Positions 1 through 7,979 of a stretch of 64,000 nt of DNA are shown piece by piece. Source of the stretch: DATHWB01 sp035544575. GTDB taxonomy: Bacteria > Actinomycetota > Acidimicrobiia > Spongiisociales > ZC4RG35. The stretch spans positions 24,883 to 88,882 of the forward strand of contig DATKEC010000129.1 in assembly GCA_035544575.1 (NCBI GenBank), read 5' to 3'. The position numbers were made by a program, and so were the translations under genes. Each line of letters begins with the position of its first letter. Position 1 is the first letter of the stretch. The notes beneath the pieces were generated by a model. That model was not told where the DNA came from. It saw nothing but the letters and a program-made list of their open reading frames with translations, and ran no database searches.

Positions 1-2030
1 GCGGAGAACTGTTCGCGGTCCTCGGCGAGGTCGATCGAGGCCGGTGAAGTCCCGGCGATCGGCACGTTCGCCGCTTCCAACTCGGCCGCCAGGTTCAGCG
101 GCGTCTGGCCACCGAGTTGGACGATGACGGCCACCGGCCGTTCCGCCTCGACCACCGCGAGCACGTCTTCGGCAGTCAGCGGTTCGAAATACAGGCGATC
201 GGAAGTGTCGTAGTCGGTGGACACGGTCTCGGGATTGCAGTTGACCATGACCGTTTCATAGCCCGCATCCCGCAGAGCGAAAGCCGCGTGGACACAGGCG
301 TAGTCGAACTCGATCCCCTGGCCGATCCGGTTCGGCCCGGACCCGAGCACCACCACCCGGGGTTTGTCGGCCGGCGGCACCTCGTCTTCGTCCTCGAAGG
401 TGCTGTACATGTACGGGGTGTGGGCCTCGAACTCCGCGGCGCACGTGTCGACGGTCTTGTAGGTCCGTCGAATCCCGGCGCCGAGCCGCATCGCCCGGAT
501 CTCGCCCTCGGTGACCCCCCAGAGGTGGGCGAGTTGACGGTCCGAGAACCCGGCGCGCTTTGCCTCGGCGATCCGCCCGATGTCCAACCGATTCGATTCC
601 AGCTCGTGGCGTATCTCGACCAACTCGGCCATCTGGTCGGTGAACCAGGGGTCATAGCCCGACCGTTGGGACACCTCGTCGACCCCGAAGCCGCGCCGCA
701 GACCCTCGGCCACCGCGAAGACGCGATCGGGGGTCGGGACGTCGATCTCAGTCCAGAGCGTTTCGTCGTCGACGTCGTCGTAGCGGATTTCGGAGGCGTC
801 TGCTCCGAATCCGAAATGGCCGTTCTCGAGGCTCCGCAGGGCCTTCTGCAACGCCTCGGGAAACGTTCGCCCGATCGACATCGCCTCACCCACACTCCGC
901 ATGGATGTGCCGAGCCGCCGAGGCGCCATCGGGAACTTGGCGAAGTCGAAGCGTGGCGCTTTGACGACGACGTAGTCGAGGGCAGGCTCGAAACTGGCGG
1001 GAGTGGCGCCGGTGATGTCGTTGGCGATCTCGTCGAGGGTGAACCCGACCGCGAGCAGCGCGGCGATCTTGGCGATGGGGAAGCCAGTCGCCTTCGACGC
1101 CAGAGCAGACGAGCGGGACACTCGGGGATTCATCTCGATGACCAGCCGGCGTCCGGTGGCAGGGTCCACCGCGAACTGGACGTTCGAACCACCGGTCTCC
1201 ACACCGATGACCCGCAGCACTTCGATCGCGTCGTCGCGCATCTCCTGGTACTCGCGATCGGACAAGGTCTGGATGGGGGCGACGGTGATCGAGTCGCCGG
1301 TGTGGACTCCCATCGGGTCGAGATTCTCGATCGAGCAGACGACGACCGCGTTGTCGTTGCGGTCGCGCATGACTTCGAGCTCGTACTCCTTCCAGCCGAC
1401 CACGGACTCTTCGACCAGGATCTCGTGGACCGGGGAGTACTCCAGGCCGTAGCGAGCCTTTTCCCCGAACTCGACACGATCGGCGGCGATCCCGGTGCCA
1501 CCGCCGCCCAGGATGTAGGAAGGCCGGATCATCACCGGAAAGCCGATCTCATCGGCGATCGCCACCGCTTCGGCCATCGATCGGGCATACCCGGCTCGCG
1601 GGACGGCGAGACCCGCCGCTTCCATCGTCTCCTTGAACAGACCCCGGTCTTCGGCCTTCTCGATCGCTTCGATCCCGGCCCCGATCAGTTCGACTCCGTG
1701 GCGCTCCAGTGCCCCGCGGCGGGCGAGCTCGCGGGTCACGTTCAAGGCCGTCTGGCCCCCGAGAGTGGGGAGGAGCGCGTCAGGCTGCTCCTTTGCCATG
1801 ATCGCCTCGACCACCTCAGGCGTGATCGGCTCGATGTAGGTGGCGTCGGCGAACTCGGGGTCGGTCATGATCGTGGCGGGGTTGGAGTTCACGAGGATCA
1901 CCCGGTACCCGTTGGCACGGAGCACTTTGGCTGCCTGGGTTCCCGAGTAGTCGAACTCACATGCCTGGCCGATCACGATCGGTCCAGACCCGATGAGAAG
2001 GATGGACCCGATGTCGGTGCGGGCCGGCAT
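1..2030 (-). CDS. carB: Carbamoyl-phosphate synthase large subunit, 3' end beyond the window
   Basis: This is the ATP-grasp subunit that makes carbamoyl phosphate from bicarbonate, ATP and ammonia passed on by CarA, feeding pyrimidine and arginine synthesis. About 676 N-terminal residues are present, against roughly 1,070 in the family. The protein opens with ILLIGSGPIVIGQACEFDYS, carries the first ATP-grasp domain (a glycine-rich GGGGTGIA loop), and then the internally duplicated second half starts near residue 555 with LGSGPNRIGQGIEFDYA. The ATG overlaps the carA stop by one base (TGATG), so translation is coupled. It is the last visible gene of the pyr operon. The left window edge cuts it; no frameshift was seen. 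Confidence 0.96.
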   Translation of the reverse strand, partial: MPARTDIGSILLIGSGPIVIGQACEFDYSGTQAAKVLRANGYRVILVNSNPATIMTDPEFADATYIEPITPEVVEAIMAKEQPDALLPTLGGQTALNVTRELARRGALERHGVELIGAGIEAIEKAEDRGLFKETMEAAGLAVPRAGYARSMAEAVAIADEIGFPVMIRPSYILGGGGTGIAADRVEFGEKARYGLEYSPVHEILVEESVVGWKEYELEVMRDRNDNAVVVCSIENLDPMGVHTGDSITVAPIQTLSDREYQEMRDDAIEVLRVIGVETGGSNVQFAVDPATGRRLVIEMNPRVSRSSALASKATGFPIAKIAALLAVGFTLDEIANDITGATPASFEPALDYVVVKAPRFDFAKFPMAPRRLGTSMRSVGEAMSIGRTFPEALQKALRSLENGHFGFGADASEIRYDDVDDETLWTEIDVPTPDRVFAVAEGLRRGFGVDEVSQRSGYDPWFTDQMAELVEIRHELESNRLDIGRIAEAKRAGFSDRQLAHLWGVTEGEIRAMRLGAGIRRTYKTVDTCAAEFEAHTPYMYSTFEDEDEVPPADKPRVVVLGSGPNRIGQGIEFDYACVHAAFALRDAGYETVMVNCNPETVSTDYDTSDRLYFEPLTAEDVLAVVEAERPVAVIVQLGGQTPLNLAAELEAANVPIAGTSPASIDLAEDREQFS

Positions 2031-3187
2031 CAGCGAGCAGCCTCCATCAACGACACGAAGTCGTCGAAGAGATGGTTGGCGTCCCGCGGTCCCGGCGCCG
2101 CCTCCGGATGGTATTGGACCCCGAAGGCCGCAACGTCGAGGCACTCGATGCCTTCCAGCGTCCCGTCGTTCAGGTTCTGGTGGGTCGGGATGGCGACACC
2201 GAAGGCGGTCTCGACGCGGTCCGGGAGAAGATCGGCCGAAGCCAGTCCCGCCCGCGGTGGAGCGGTCTCACCGGTGAGCGACCACAGATCGACGGCGAAT
2301 CCGTGGTTCTGCGCGGTGATCTCGACACGGCCGTCCGACAGCCTGCGCACCGGATGGTTCCCGCCGTGATGACCGAACGCCAGCTTGTAGGTGCGGGCAC
2401 CGAGCGCCAGGCCCAGCACCTGATGGCCGAGACAGATTCCGAAGACGGGAACCCGGCCCAGCAGTCCCTGGACGGTGGCGGTTGTCGCGCCGAGGGGCTC
2501 GGGATCCCCGGGGCCGTTCGAGACGAACACGCCGTCGGGACCGAGCGACTGGATCTCGGAGGCAGGGGTGCTGGAGGGGACGACGGTGACGTCGTATCCA
2601 CGGGCGGTGAGCTGACGAACGATGTCGCGCTTCATACCGAGGTCGATCGCGACCACCCGGCCCCGAGTGCTGGCGTCAGCCGGCACCTCGTAGCTGGACC
2701 GGGTGGTGACCGTCGAGGCGAGGTCCAATCCCGCCATCACAGGTGCGGCTGCGGCGCGCCCGGCCAGCTCACGCTCGTCGACTCCCGAGCCGAGTGCCAC
2801 CGGTTGAGCCCCGCGGTCCCGGATGTGGCGAGTGAGGCGGCGGGTGTCGATGTCTGAGAGGGCCACGACTGCGTGCTCGGAGAGATAGGCGGCGAACGAG
2901 CCTTCCGAGCGCCAGTTCGAGTGCCGGCGGCTGAGCGCCCGCATCACGAACCCGGCCGCGGCGGGACCCGACGACTGCTCGTCGTAGCCCACCTCGCCGT
3001 AGTTGCCGATGTGCGGGACGGTCATGACCACGACCTGGCCCGCGTACGAGGGGTCGGTCAGGATCTCCTGGTAACCGGTCATGGACGTGTTGAAGACGGC
3101 CTCGCCGGTGGCGATGCCCTCTGCCCCCACCGACGTTCCTTCGAAGACGGCGCCGTCGGCGGTGACGAGGAGCCCCTTGGCGCTCAT
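2030..3187 (-). CDS. carA: Carbamoyl-phosphate synthase small (glutaminase) subunit
   Basis: This 385-residue protein hydrolyses glutamine and channels ammonia to CarB. The N-terminal CPSase_sm domain (about residues 1-130) is followed by a class I glutamine amidotransferase domain. The nucleophile is Cys252 in FGICLGHQ, and the partner His-Glu pair lies in GVQYHPEAAPGP near the C-terminus. The reading frame stays open 40 codons further upstream, but the start at MSAKGLLV is chosen because its ATG overlaps the pyrC stop by four bases (ATGA) and matches family N-termini. It sits between pyrC and carB in the pyrimidine operon. Confidence 0.97.
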   Translation of the reverse strand: MSAKGLLVTADGAVFEGTSVGAEGIATGEAVFNTSMTGYQEILTDPSYAGQVVVMTVPHIGNYGEVGYDEQSSGPAAAGFVMRALSRRHSNWRSEGSFAAYLSEHAVVALSDIDTRRLTRHIRDRGAQPVALGSGVDERELAGRAAAAPVMAGLDLASTVTTRSSYEVPADASTRGRVVAIDLGMKRDIVRQLTARGYDVTVVPSSTPASEIQSLGPDGVFVSNGPGDPEPLGATTATVQGLLGRVPVFGICLGHQVLGLALGARTYKLAFGHHGGNHPVRRLSDGRVEITAQNHGFAVDLWSLTGETAPPRAGLASADLLPDRVETAFGVAIPTHQNLNDGTLEGIECLDVAAFGVQYHPEAAPGPRDANHLFDDFVSLMEAAR

Positions 3188-4419
3188 GTTTCCCCCTGAA
3201 CGTGGACGACGTCTCCGCCGGCCACCGTCAGGCGGACCTGACCAACCATCTCGGACCCCGTCCACGGCGAGTTCTCCGAGCGGGAACGGAACGTTCCTGC
3301 CGTCCATCTCGCAACGGGATCGAAGACGACGATGTCGGCGGGGGCTCCGACTTCGATGAGTCCTGGCTCCCGTCCCAGAATGCGCCTCGGCGCTCCGGAC
3401 AGCCGTTCGAAGAACTCCGTGGGTGCGAGATCCAGGGCAGCGTTGAGGACAGCCGCGGCCGTTTCGAGACCGATGACACCCCGTGGTGCCTCTTCGAATG
3501 GGACATCTTTCTCATGCGCGGAGTGGGGGGCATGATCGGTTGCGACACAGTCGATCACGCCGTCTCGCAGCGCCGATTTCACGGCGGCGACGTCATCGGG
3601 CGTCCGGAGTGGTGGATACATCTTGAACACCGGGTCCATCGATTCGACCGAACGATGGTCGAACACCAGGTGATGCGGCGTGACTTCGGCGGTGACGGGC
3701 AAACGAGCGGCCTTTGCCTGTCGGATCAGGTCGACTGTGCCGGCGGTGGACACGTGCTGGACGTGATAGCGACATCCGGTGACCTCGACCAGCCGGATGT
3801 CCCGCGCCACGATCACCTCTTCGGCGACCGCCGGGAGCCCGGTGATCCCCAGCCGCGACGACACCGAGCCCTCGTGCATGTGTCCGCCCCGGGCCAGCCC
3901 GGGATCCTCGGCGTGCTGGGCGACGACGCCACCGAGTTGGGCCAGGTACTCCATGGCCCTCCGCAGCAGACCGGCATCGGCCACAGTGTCGCCGTCATCG
4001 GTGAAGATCCGCACACCACTGGTCCACAGATCGTCCAGGTGCGCGAGCCGCACGCCCTGCCGTGCCAGCGTGAGACATCCCGCCGGCACCACCTCCACAC
4101 CACCGGTCCTTCGAACGTGGGCGGCGACATGGCCCGAATCGATCGGAGGGTCGGTGTTCGGCATCGCCACCACCGTGGTGAACCCCCCGGCGGCGGCCGC
4201 CTCGCGGCCCGATGCCAGGTCCTCTTTCCACTCCTGACCGGGTTCGCGCAGATGTGTGTGGAGATCGACGAAGGATGGACCCACCCAACATCGCTCCGCG
4301 TCGAACCGGTCATCACCGTCGAGGTCGGGCCCGACCTCGACGATCTCGGCACCGGAGATGCGGATGTCGGCAGTGAACATCCCGCCGGAGGTCAGAATGC
4401 TGCCGCCGCCGATGATCAC
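3184..4419 (-). CDS. pyrC: Dihydroorotase, class I
   Basis: This zinc amidohydrolase interconverts carbamoyl aspartate and dihydroorotate, the third pyrimidine step. The 411-residue protein has the metal-binding His54-x-His56 in VDLHTHLREPG, His169 (AQHAED), His222 (VQHVST) and the catalytic Asp295 in ATDHAPHS. This is the longer class I form typical of Gram-positive pyr operons. The start is GTG and overlaps the pyrB stop by four bases (GTGA); the pyrC stop in turn overlaps the carA ATG. Coupled translation should keep the pyr enzymes in step. The family assignment is secure. Confidence 0.97.
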   Translation of the reverse strand: MIIGGGSILTSGGMFTADIRISGAEIVEVGPDLDGDDRFDAERCWVGPSFVDLHTHLREPGQEWKEDLASGREAAAAGGFTTVVAMPNTDPPIDSGHVAAHVRRTGGVEVVPAGCLTLARQGVRLAHLDDLWTSGVRIFTDDGDTVADAGLLRRAMEYLAQLGGVVAQHAEDPGLARGGHMHEGSVSSRLGITGLPAVAEEVIVARDIRLVEVTGCRYHVQHVSTAGTVDLIRQAKAARLPVTAEVTPHHLVFDHRSVESMDPVFKMYPPLRTPDDVAAVKSALRDGVIDCVATDHAPHSAHEKDVPFEEAPRGVIGLETAAAVLNAALDLAPTEFFERLSGAPRRILGREPGLIEVGAPADIVVFDPVARWTAGTFRSRSENSPWTGSEMVGQVRLTVAGGDVVHVQGET

Positions 4420-5333
4420 GCCGCCACCTCGGATCCGAGCAGGCGAAAGAGCACTGCCATCCTCACCGCGATGCCATTCGAGACCTGGGCCGCCACCAGC
4501 GCACGCGGTCCGTCCGCCACCGTGGCGTCGATCTCGACTCCGCGGTTCATCGGCCCAGGATGCATCACCATCGCGGTAGGGCGGAGCCGTGCGGCGCGCG
4601 CCCGCGTCAAGCCGAAGCGCCCCACATACTCCGAGACCGACGGGAACACGTCGCCGCCGCCGCGTTCGGTCTGGATACGGAGGAGATAGACGACATCGAC
4701 CGTGTCGAGCACCTCGTCGAGTGAATCGGCAGTCGCGACGCCCCAGTCCGTGACGTCCACCGGCAACAGCGTCCGAGGCGCAACGAGTGTGACGGAGGCG
4801 TCCAGCGCGATCAATGCGCCGGCTGTCGATCGCGCCACCCGGGAATGGCGGATGTCGCCGACGATCGCCACCGAGAGACCCGCCACCGCGCCGAAATGTC
4901 GGCGGAGGGTGAGCACATCGAGCAGCGCCTGGGTCGGATGCTGATGGGACCCGTCGCCGGCGTTGACCACCGGCAATCCCGTCCAGTCAGCCACCCGCCA
5001 CGGGGCACCGGTCGCACCATGGCGTACCACCATGAGGTCCGGTCCCATCGCCTGGAGTGTGAGCGCCGTGTCCTTGAGACTCTCGCCTTTGGAGACCGAG
5101 GACCCTCCGGGACTGAACGTGAGAACATCGGCGGACAGCGCCTTGGCGGCACGATCGAATGACAGCCGCGTCCGGGTGGAGCTCTCATAGAACAACAGAG
5201 CGATCGTCCTGCCGCGGAGCGTCGGAACCTTGGGGACGTCACGCGCGAGCACGTCCACGAAACCGTCCGCCAGGTCCAGCAGGTCGGTGATCTCGCCGGC
5301 CGTGACGTCCTCGATCGAGAGAAGGTGCCTCAT
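4416..5333 (-). CDS. pyrB: Aspartate carbamoyltransferase catalytic chain
   Basis: The enzyme condenses carbamoyl phosphate with aspartate, the committed pyrimidine step. The 305-residue protein shows the carbamoyl-phosphate loop FYESSTRTRLSF (residues 48-59), the flexible-loop lysine in SKGES near residue 82, the HPTQALLD motif at 132-139 and MHPGPMNRGVEI near the C-terminus. The start at MRHLLSIED is chosen over one five codons upstream because its ATG overlaps the pyrR stop by four bases. No pyrI regulatory chain is present, as is usual where PyrR controls the operon. Confidence 0.97.
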   Translation of the reverse strand: MRHLLSIEDVTAGEITDLLDLADGFVDVLARDVPKVPTLRGRTIALLFYESSTRTRLSFDRAAKALSADVLTFSPGGSSVSKGESLKDTALTLQAMGPDLMVVRHGATGAPWRVADWTGLPVVNAGDGSHQHPTQALLDVLTLRRHFGAVAGLSVAIVGDIRHSRVARSTAGALIALDASVTLVAPRTLLPVDVTDWGVATADSLDEVLDTVDVVYLLRIQTERGGGDVFPSVSEYVGRFGLTRARAARLRPTAMVMHPGPMNRGVEIDATVADGPRALVAAQVSNGIAVRMAVLFRLLGSEVAA

Positions 5334-5842
5334 TCGCCCTCGATCCACACGCCGCCGCCGTCGTCGACGCCTTCGACCTTGACCGACACTCGCTGCGTGG
5401 GCGACGTCGGGAGGTTCTTTCCGACGTAGTCGGGACGGATCGGCAGCTGACGATGACCCCGGTCGACCAGGACCGCCAGTTCCACCCGATCGGGGCGCCC
5501 GAGATCGCTGATCGCGTCGAGCGCGGCCCTGATCGTGCGGCCCGTGAAGAGGACGTCGTCGACCAGGATCACGGTGCGACCCGCCAGGTCGGTCGGAACG
5601 TGGGTGCGAGCCAGATGCGGGGTCGGTCGCGTGGCCAGATCGTCGCGGTAGAGGCCGATGTCGAGTTCGCCCACTGTCACCTGGCCGGATTCGATCGAAT
5701 CGATGGACTCGCCGATTCGTCGAGCAAGAGGGACGCCGCGGGTGTGGATGCCGACCAGCACGACATGCTCGGCTCCCGAGTGCCGTTCGACGATCTCATG
5801 GCCGATGCGACGGATCGCCCGATCGACGTACTCGGCGTCCAT
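5330..5842 (-). CDS. pyrR: PyrR bifunctional pyr regulator / uracil phosphoribosyltransferase-like
   Basis: PyrR binds pyr mRNA when UMP is high and blocks expression; it also has weak uracil phosphoribosyltransferase activity. The 170-residue protein contains the PRPP-binding loop VILVDDVLFTGRT at residues 91-103. I place the start at MDAEYVDR: its ATG overlaps the stop of a small upstream leader ORF (TGATG). In-frame alternatives are an ATG at 5854 and a GTG at 5905, but the GTG lies inside the loop of the predicted PyrR-binding hairpin and is unlikely. It is the first gene of the operon and overlaps pyrB by four bases. Confidence 0.93.
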   Translation of the reverse strand: MDAEYVDRAIRRIGHEIVERHSGAEHVVLVGIHTRGVPLARRIGESIDSIESGQVTVGELDIGLYRDDLATRPTPHLARTHVPTDLAGRTVILVDDVLFTGRTIRAALDAISDLGRPDRVELAVLVDRGHRQLPIRPDYVGKNLPTSPTQRVSVKVEGVDDGGGVWIEGE

Positions 5843-5883
5843 CACGCGAGGCATGGGTGGCCCCGCTGCTCGGGATACGGCAA
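5842..5883 (-). CDS. Putative 13-codon pyr leader peptide (TTG start)
   Basis: A TTG lies five bases after the ribosome-binding site AAGGAG of the pyr leader. Reading from it gives 13 codons (MPYPEQRGHPCLA) and a TGA whose last base is the A of the pyrR ATG. No in-frame pyrR start codon sits at a normal distance from that ribosome-binding site, so this leader ORF is the natural user of it, with pyrR translated by coupling. The peptide has no obvious uracil-sensing codons. Translation is inferred from spacing only. Confidence 0.5.
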   Translation of the reverse strand: MPYPEQRGHPCLA

Positions 5884-5890
5884 CGTCTCT

Positions 5891-5922
5891 CCTTCCCGGC
5901 CTCACGGGACCGGCTTTAAAGG
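5891..5922 (-). promoter_or_regulatory. PyrR-binding RNA hairpin that sequesters a ribosome-binding site
   Basis: On the minus strand the transcript contains GGUCCCGUGAGGCC, a close match to the PyrR recognition consensus ARUCCNGNGAGGYU. An upper stem pairs CCGG (5913-5910) with CCGG (5899-5896) around the conserved loop. After an internal bulge, CCUU (5922-5919) pairs with AAGG (5894-5891), which is the Shine-Dalgarno sequence itself. This layout is the translational type of PyrR control known in mycobacteria rather than terminator/antiterminator attenuation. No T-run terminator was seen nearby. Confidence 0.8.
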
Positions 5923-5935
5923 TCGATCGCCGACT

Positions 5936-6355
5936 CTAGCCCGCGTCCGGGGACTCCCCGGCCGTCCCGGAGGAGCCGAGATCCTCGGTACGGGGTCCTC
6001 GTTCGGAGCGGGCGAGGGAGGCCAGTACTCCGTTGACGAATCGTCCGGAATGCTCGGTGGAGAAGGACTTGACGATCCGAACCGCCTCGTTGAGGACGAC
6101 AGCTGTCGGCACGTCCGGGCAGTGCCGCAGCTCGTAGAGCGCCAGTCGCAACACGGCCCGGTCGACGACCGGCATCCGATCGATCGTCCATCGGTCGGCG
6201 ACGGCGGAGATGGACTCGTCGAGTTCATCCCGGTGTTCGAGGACGCCGAGCGTCAGCCGCAGGGCCCGTCCGAACAGGTCGTCGGGGGCCGTCCAGTTCT
6301 CGACCTGGTCGGCTTCGTACAGTTCCTGAATCGCGCGTTCTCGTGGCTCCGTCAC
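5936..6355 (-). CDS. nusB: Transcription antitermination factor NusB
   Basis: NusB is an all-helical RNA-binding protein that, with NusE (S10), binds boxA during rRNA antitermination. The 139-residue product starts MTEPRERAIQELYEAD and contains the typical helices with TIDRMPVVDRAVLRLALYEL and VVLNEAVRIVKSFSTEHSGR, the latter ending in FVNGVLASLA. Length fits the family. The GTG start overlaps the efp stop by four bases, the usual actinobacterial efp-nusB pair. About 13 nt separate its stop from the PyrR hairpin, so the pyr leader may be read from this transcript or from a promoter inside nusB. Confidence 0.95.
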   Translation of the reverse strand: MTEPRERAIQELYEADQVENWTAPDDLFGRALRLTLGVLEHRDELDESISAVADRWTIDRMPVVDRAVLRLALYELRHCPDVPTAVVLNEAVRIVKSFSTEHSGRFVNGVLASLARSERGPRTEDLGSSGTAGESPDAG

Positions 6356-6909
6356 ACGCGCGTCAGATACTCGCCTGACCGGGTGTCCACCTTGATCCGG
6401 TCTCCCTGCTCGACGAAAAGTGGGACCTGGACATCGATGCCGGTCTCGACTTTGACGAGCTTCGTCGCTCCCGACACGGTGTTGCCTTTGACGGCCGGCT
6501 CTGCGTAGGTCACTTCGAGTTCCACCGCGGTGGGGAGCTCCACGCCGATGGGATTGCCCTGGTACATGGCGAGAACGACGGTCATCCCGTCGAGGAGATA
6601 GTTGGCGGCATCGCCCACATCCGAAGCCGACAGGGCGAACTGGGAGTAGTCCTCCATGTTCATGAAGTGGTATCCGAGGTCGTCGGAGTAGAGGAACTGA
6701 TGCTCGCGACGGTCGATGAACGCCTGGGGCACGTCCTCGTCTGCCCGGAAGGTGCGGTCGAGCACCTGACCGGTTTCGACGTTCTTGAGCTTCATCCGCA
6801 CGAAGGCGCGGCCCTTCCCCGGTTTGACGTGTTCGTAATGGACGATCGAGAACAAGCCATCGGGGAGGTCGAGGGCCATTCCAGGGCGCACGTCGTTGGT
6901 CGAGATCAT
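6352..6909 (-). CDS. efp: Elongation factor P
   Basis: EF-P binds ribosomes stalled at polyproline and stimulates peptide bond formation. The 185-residue protein has the three-beta-barrel layout: a KOW-like N-domain with the modification loop VKPGKGRAFVR (residues 29-39), where the tip residue of the loop is the lysine of PGKG, an OB domain, and a C-terminal OB domain ending VDTRSGEYLTRV. No EpmA/EpmB-type genes are nearby. The ATG start matches family N-termini. A 53-nt gap separates it from aroB upstream. Confidence 0.97.
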   Translation of the reverse strand: MISTNDVRPGMALDLPDGLFSIVHYEHVKPGKGRAFVRMKLKNVETGQVLDRTFRADEDVPQAFIDRREHQFLYSDDLGYHFMNMEDYSQFALSASDVGDAANYLLDGMTVVLAMYQGNPIGVELPTAVELEVTYAEPAVKGNTVSGATKLVKVETGIDVQVPLFVEQGDRIKVDTRSGEYLTRV

Positions 6910-6962
6910 CGGTCCGTCCGGTCGTTCACGCGGCGCGGCATGCTACCTGTCGGAGTCGTGGC

Positions 6963-7979
6963 TCAGGAAAGCCCGATGGCCCGCATCGCGGCTTCGAGCT
7001 CTTCGGGCGACACCAGCTCGACGACGGGATCGCCGACTCCTCGCAGCAGCACCATCTGGGTGCCATCGGCTGTTCGCTTCTTGTCGCGCTGGACCAGGTC
7101 GAGTGCGGCCCGAATCGAGACACCGGCGGCGGCGACGGGGAGGCCGAGTTCGAAGAGCAGCGCCGTCAACCACCGGTGATCGAAGCCGTACCGGGCGTTG
7201 GAGAGCACGGCGGCCGCCACCATGCCGACGCTCACCGCGTGGCCGTGGGGCATGGGTGCGAGAACCTCCACCACGTGTCCGATGGTGTGTCCGAAGTTGA
7301 GGATCGCCCGGCGGCCCTGTTCGGTGAGATCGTCACCCACGACCTCGGCCTTCACGGCGATCGCCCTCGGGACGATCACACCGAGATCTGCCCCCAAACC
7401 GTGTCGCGAGTACTCCTCGACGATCACCGGATCGGCGAGGAGACCTGCCTTGACCGCCTCAGCCGCGCCCTCCCGGAGCAGTCGCTCGGGCAATCCCGCC
7501 AGGAGGTCGAGGTCGACCACCACGCGGCTGGGAAGCCAGAACGCCCCGACCAGATTCTTTCCGCCACGGTTGATGCCGGTCTTCCCACCGATGGCGGCAT
7601 CGACCGCGGCCAGCAGGGTGGTCGGCACCAGCACCGACTCGACGCCTCGGAGCCAGGTCGCCGCCACAAAGCCGGCGACATCGGTCGCCGCACCGCCCCC
7701 GACACCGACGATCGTGTCGTGACGTCCGAGGTTGAATTCACCCATGGCGTCATAGACCATCCCGACGGCCTCGAGCTCCTTGGCGCCCTCTCGGTCTTCG
7801 AGGACGTGGACCAGTGTGCGGAGCCCGCTCACTCCGTCGGCCAGATCGGCGGTGACGCCCGCAGCGACACCGGGCTGGGTGAGAAAGACCACGGCCTCCC
7901 GATCGGACCGTGGTGGCAGAGGGCCTCCGGCGAGTCCGAAGACGACTTCGGACTCATCGGTGATCCGGAGGGAGTCCAC
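6963..7979 (-). CDS. aroB: 3-dehydroquinate synthase
   Basis: This NAD-dependent zinc enzyme cyclises DAHP to 3-dehydroquinate, step two of the shikimate pathway. The 338-residue protein has the nucleotide-binding GVGGGAATDVAGF stretch, the substrate loop PTTLLAAVDAAIGGKTGIN, and the metal motif NFGHTIGHVVE with another His in PHGHAVSVGM. The GTG start overlaps the aroC stop by one base (TAGTG). Many actinobacteria carry a shikimate kinase gene (aroK) between aroC and aroB; here there is no room for one. Confidence 0.96.
   Translation of the reverse strand: MDSLRITDESEVVFGLAGGPLPPRSDREAVVFLTQPGVAAGVTADLADGVSGLRTLVHVLEDREGAKELEAVGMVYDAMGEFNLGRHDTIVGVGGGAATDVAGFVAATWLRGVESVLVPTTLLAAVDAAIGGKTGINRGGKNLVGAFWLPSRVVVDLDLLAGLPERLLREGAAEAVKAGLLADPVIVEEYSRHGLGADLGVIVPRAIAVKAEVVGDDLTEQGRRAILNFGHTIGHVVEVLAPMPHGHAVSVGMVAAAVLSNARYGFDHRWLTALLFELGLPVAAAGVSIRAALDLVQRDKKRTADGTQMVLLRGVGDPVVELVSPEELEAAMRAIGLS

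Noticed and set aside
117..2369. A 750-codon plus-strand frame opposite carB and carA
   Set aside because: The minus strand encodes carB and carA with clear motifs. The antisense frame is a composition artefact.
5843..5905. An N-terminal extension of pyrR from the GTG at 5905
   Set aside because: That GTG lies in the loop of the PyrR-binding hairpin and has no ribosome-binding site before it; the added residues are unlike PyrR N-termini.
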